Assembly (NCBI GenBank): GCA_000775715.1
Contig: JRWQ01000007.1
Coordinates: 186,001 to 250,000, forward strand
Source of the DNA: Vibrio tubiashii
GTDB taxonomy: Bacteria > Pseudomonadota > Gammaproteobacteria > Enterobacterales > Vibrionaceae
Length of the DNA: 64,000 nucleotides
Direction of reading: 5' to 3'
Part shown: piece after piece, positions 63,923 to 64,000 of the stretch
How positions within the stretch are numbered: the first letter of the stretch is position 1
How the letters are laid out: every line of letters starts with the position of its first letter
The notes under the pieces: model-generated
Told to the model about the DNA's origin: nothing
Seen by the model: only the letters and a program-made list of their open reading frames with translations
Database searches by the model: none
Translations under genes and position numbers: made by a program

Positions 63923-64000
63923 CTATGCCTCTGTTTGGGAGTGATTTTTGTCCACGACCACCTGATTTCTCCCTTGGCGTTTAGCTTCATAGAGTGCTCT
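63923..64000 (-). CDS. C-terminal end of a GGDEF-domain diguanylate cyclase (partial)
   Basis: On the minus strand the frame enters from the right edge and ends at TAG at 63923. The 25 visible residues start RALYEAKRQGRNQVVV, the usual last helix and strand of a GGDEF domain (ALYxAKxxGRN). The protein lies mostly outside the window. Confidence 0.85.
   Translation of the reverse strand, partial: RALYEAKRQGRNQVVVDKNHSQTEA

Overview
The window looks like part of the second (small) chromosome of a Vibrio species. The evidence is the near-canonical quorum-regulatory RNA (Qrr) with its sigma-54 promoter, a CsrB-type RNA sponge, a MicX-like RNA behind malG, the MoxR/Bat operon, and divergent malK and malEFG, all on a roughly 45% GC background. 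I see no rRNA, tRNA, insertion sequence, prophage or CRISPR. The window holds ordinary chromosomal genes cut by both edges: a C-terminal fragment at 1-108 and the tail of a diguanylate cyclase at 63923-64000. Species cannot be decided from the sequence alone.

Layout. 0.4-7.7 kb: Sel1-repeat membrane protein, serine/threonine symporter SstT, cold-shock-type helicase DeaD and exoribonuclease II. 7.7-10.7 kb: a DUF3024-like protein, an orphan PstS-type binding protein and a PAS-GGDEF cyclase. 10.8-16.6 kb: maltose transport (malK divergent from malEFG, with MalT and CRP sites between) and a MicX-like sRNA starting inside malG. 17-18.6 kb: acyl-CoA thioesterase. 17.8-22.1 kb: ferrous iron uptake (feoA, feoB and an unlisted Cys-rich small membrane gene) divergent from two periplasmic-protein genes, with Fur and FNR boxes between. 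22.2-24.6 kb: YnfA, a small membrane protein and a long GAPDH. 24.9-29.2 kb: a binding protein and beta-barrel pair divergent from a hybrid histidine kinase. 29.2-30.7 kb: a deaminase, then a regulatory-RNA locus with a CsrB-family RNA on + and a Qrr RNA on -, ending about 20 bases apart. 30.8-34.2 kb: YiaV/YiaW-like envelope pair, AraC regulator and a PNPOx-like flavoprotein. 34.2-42.5 kb: MocR regulator, a glutamine amidotransferase and three amino-acid exporters (YjeH, LysE/RhtB, YddG types) mixed with Lrp and LysR regulators. 42.5-45.4 kb: L,D-transpeptidase and tandem-GAF GGDEF protein. 45.4-52.2 kb: MoxR-DUF58-DUF4381-BatA-BatB/C-BatD operon with a 28-glutamine hexanucleotide repeat. 52.5-57 kb: a chemoreceptor behind a sigma-28 promoter, small proteins, crotonase and patatin. 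57.3-59.9 kb: polar amino-acid ABC transporter. 60-64 kb: LysR, a CRP-linked small secreted protein, and the DUF1852 and core-MetE pair.

The most notable part is 29.6-30.7 kb, where outputs of two global systems (VarS/VarA-Csr and LuxO-Qrr) are encoded tail to tail, with a CRP-like site upstream of the CsrB-type gene. Neither RNA shows as an open reading frame. The other clusters are known gene families; the odd points are a charged insertion in FeoB, a periplasmic insertion in an ABC permease, and a porin, binding-protein and kinase group of unknown ligand.
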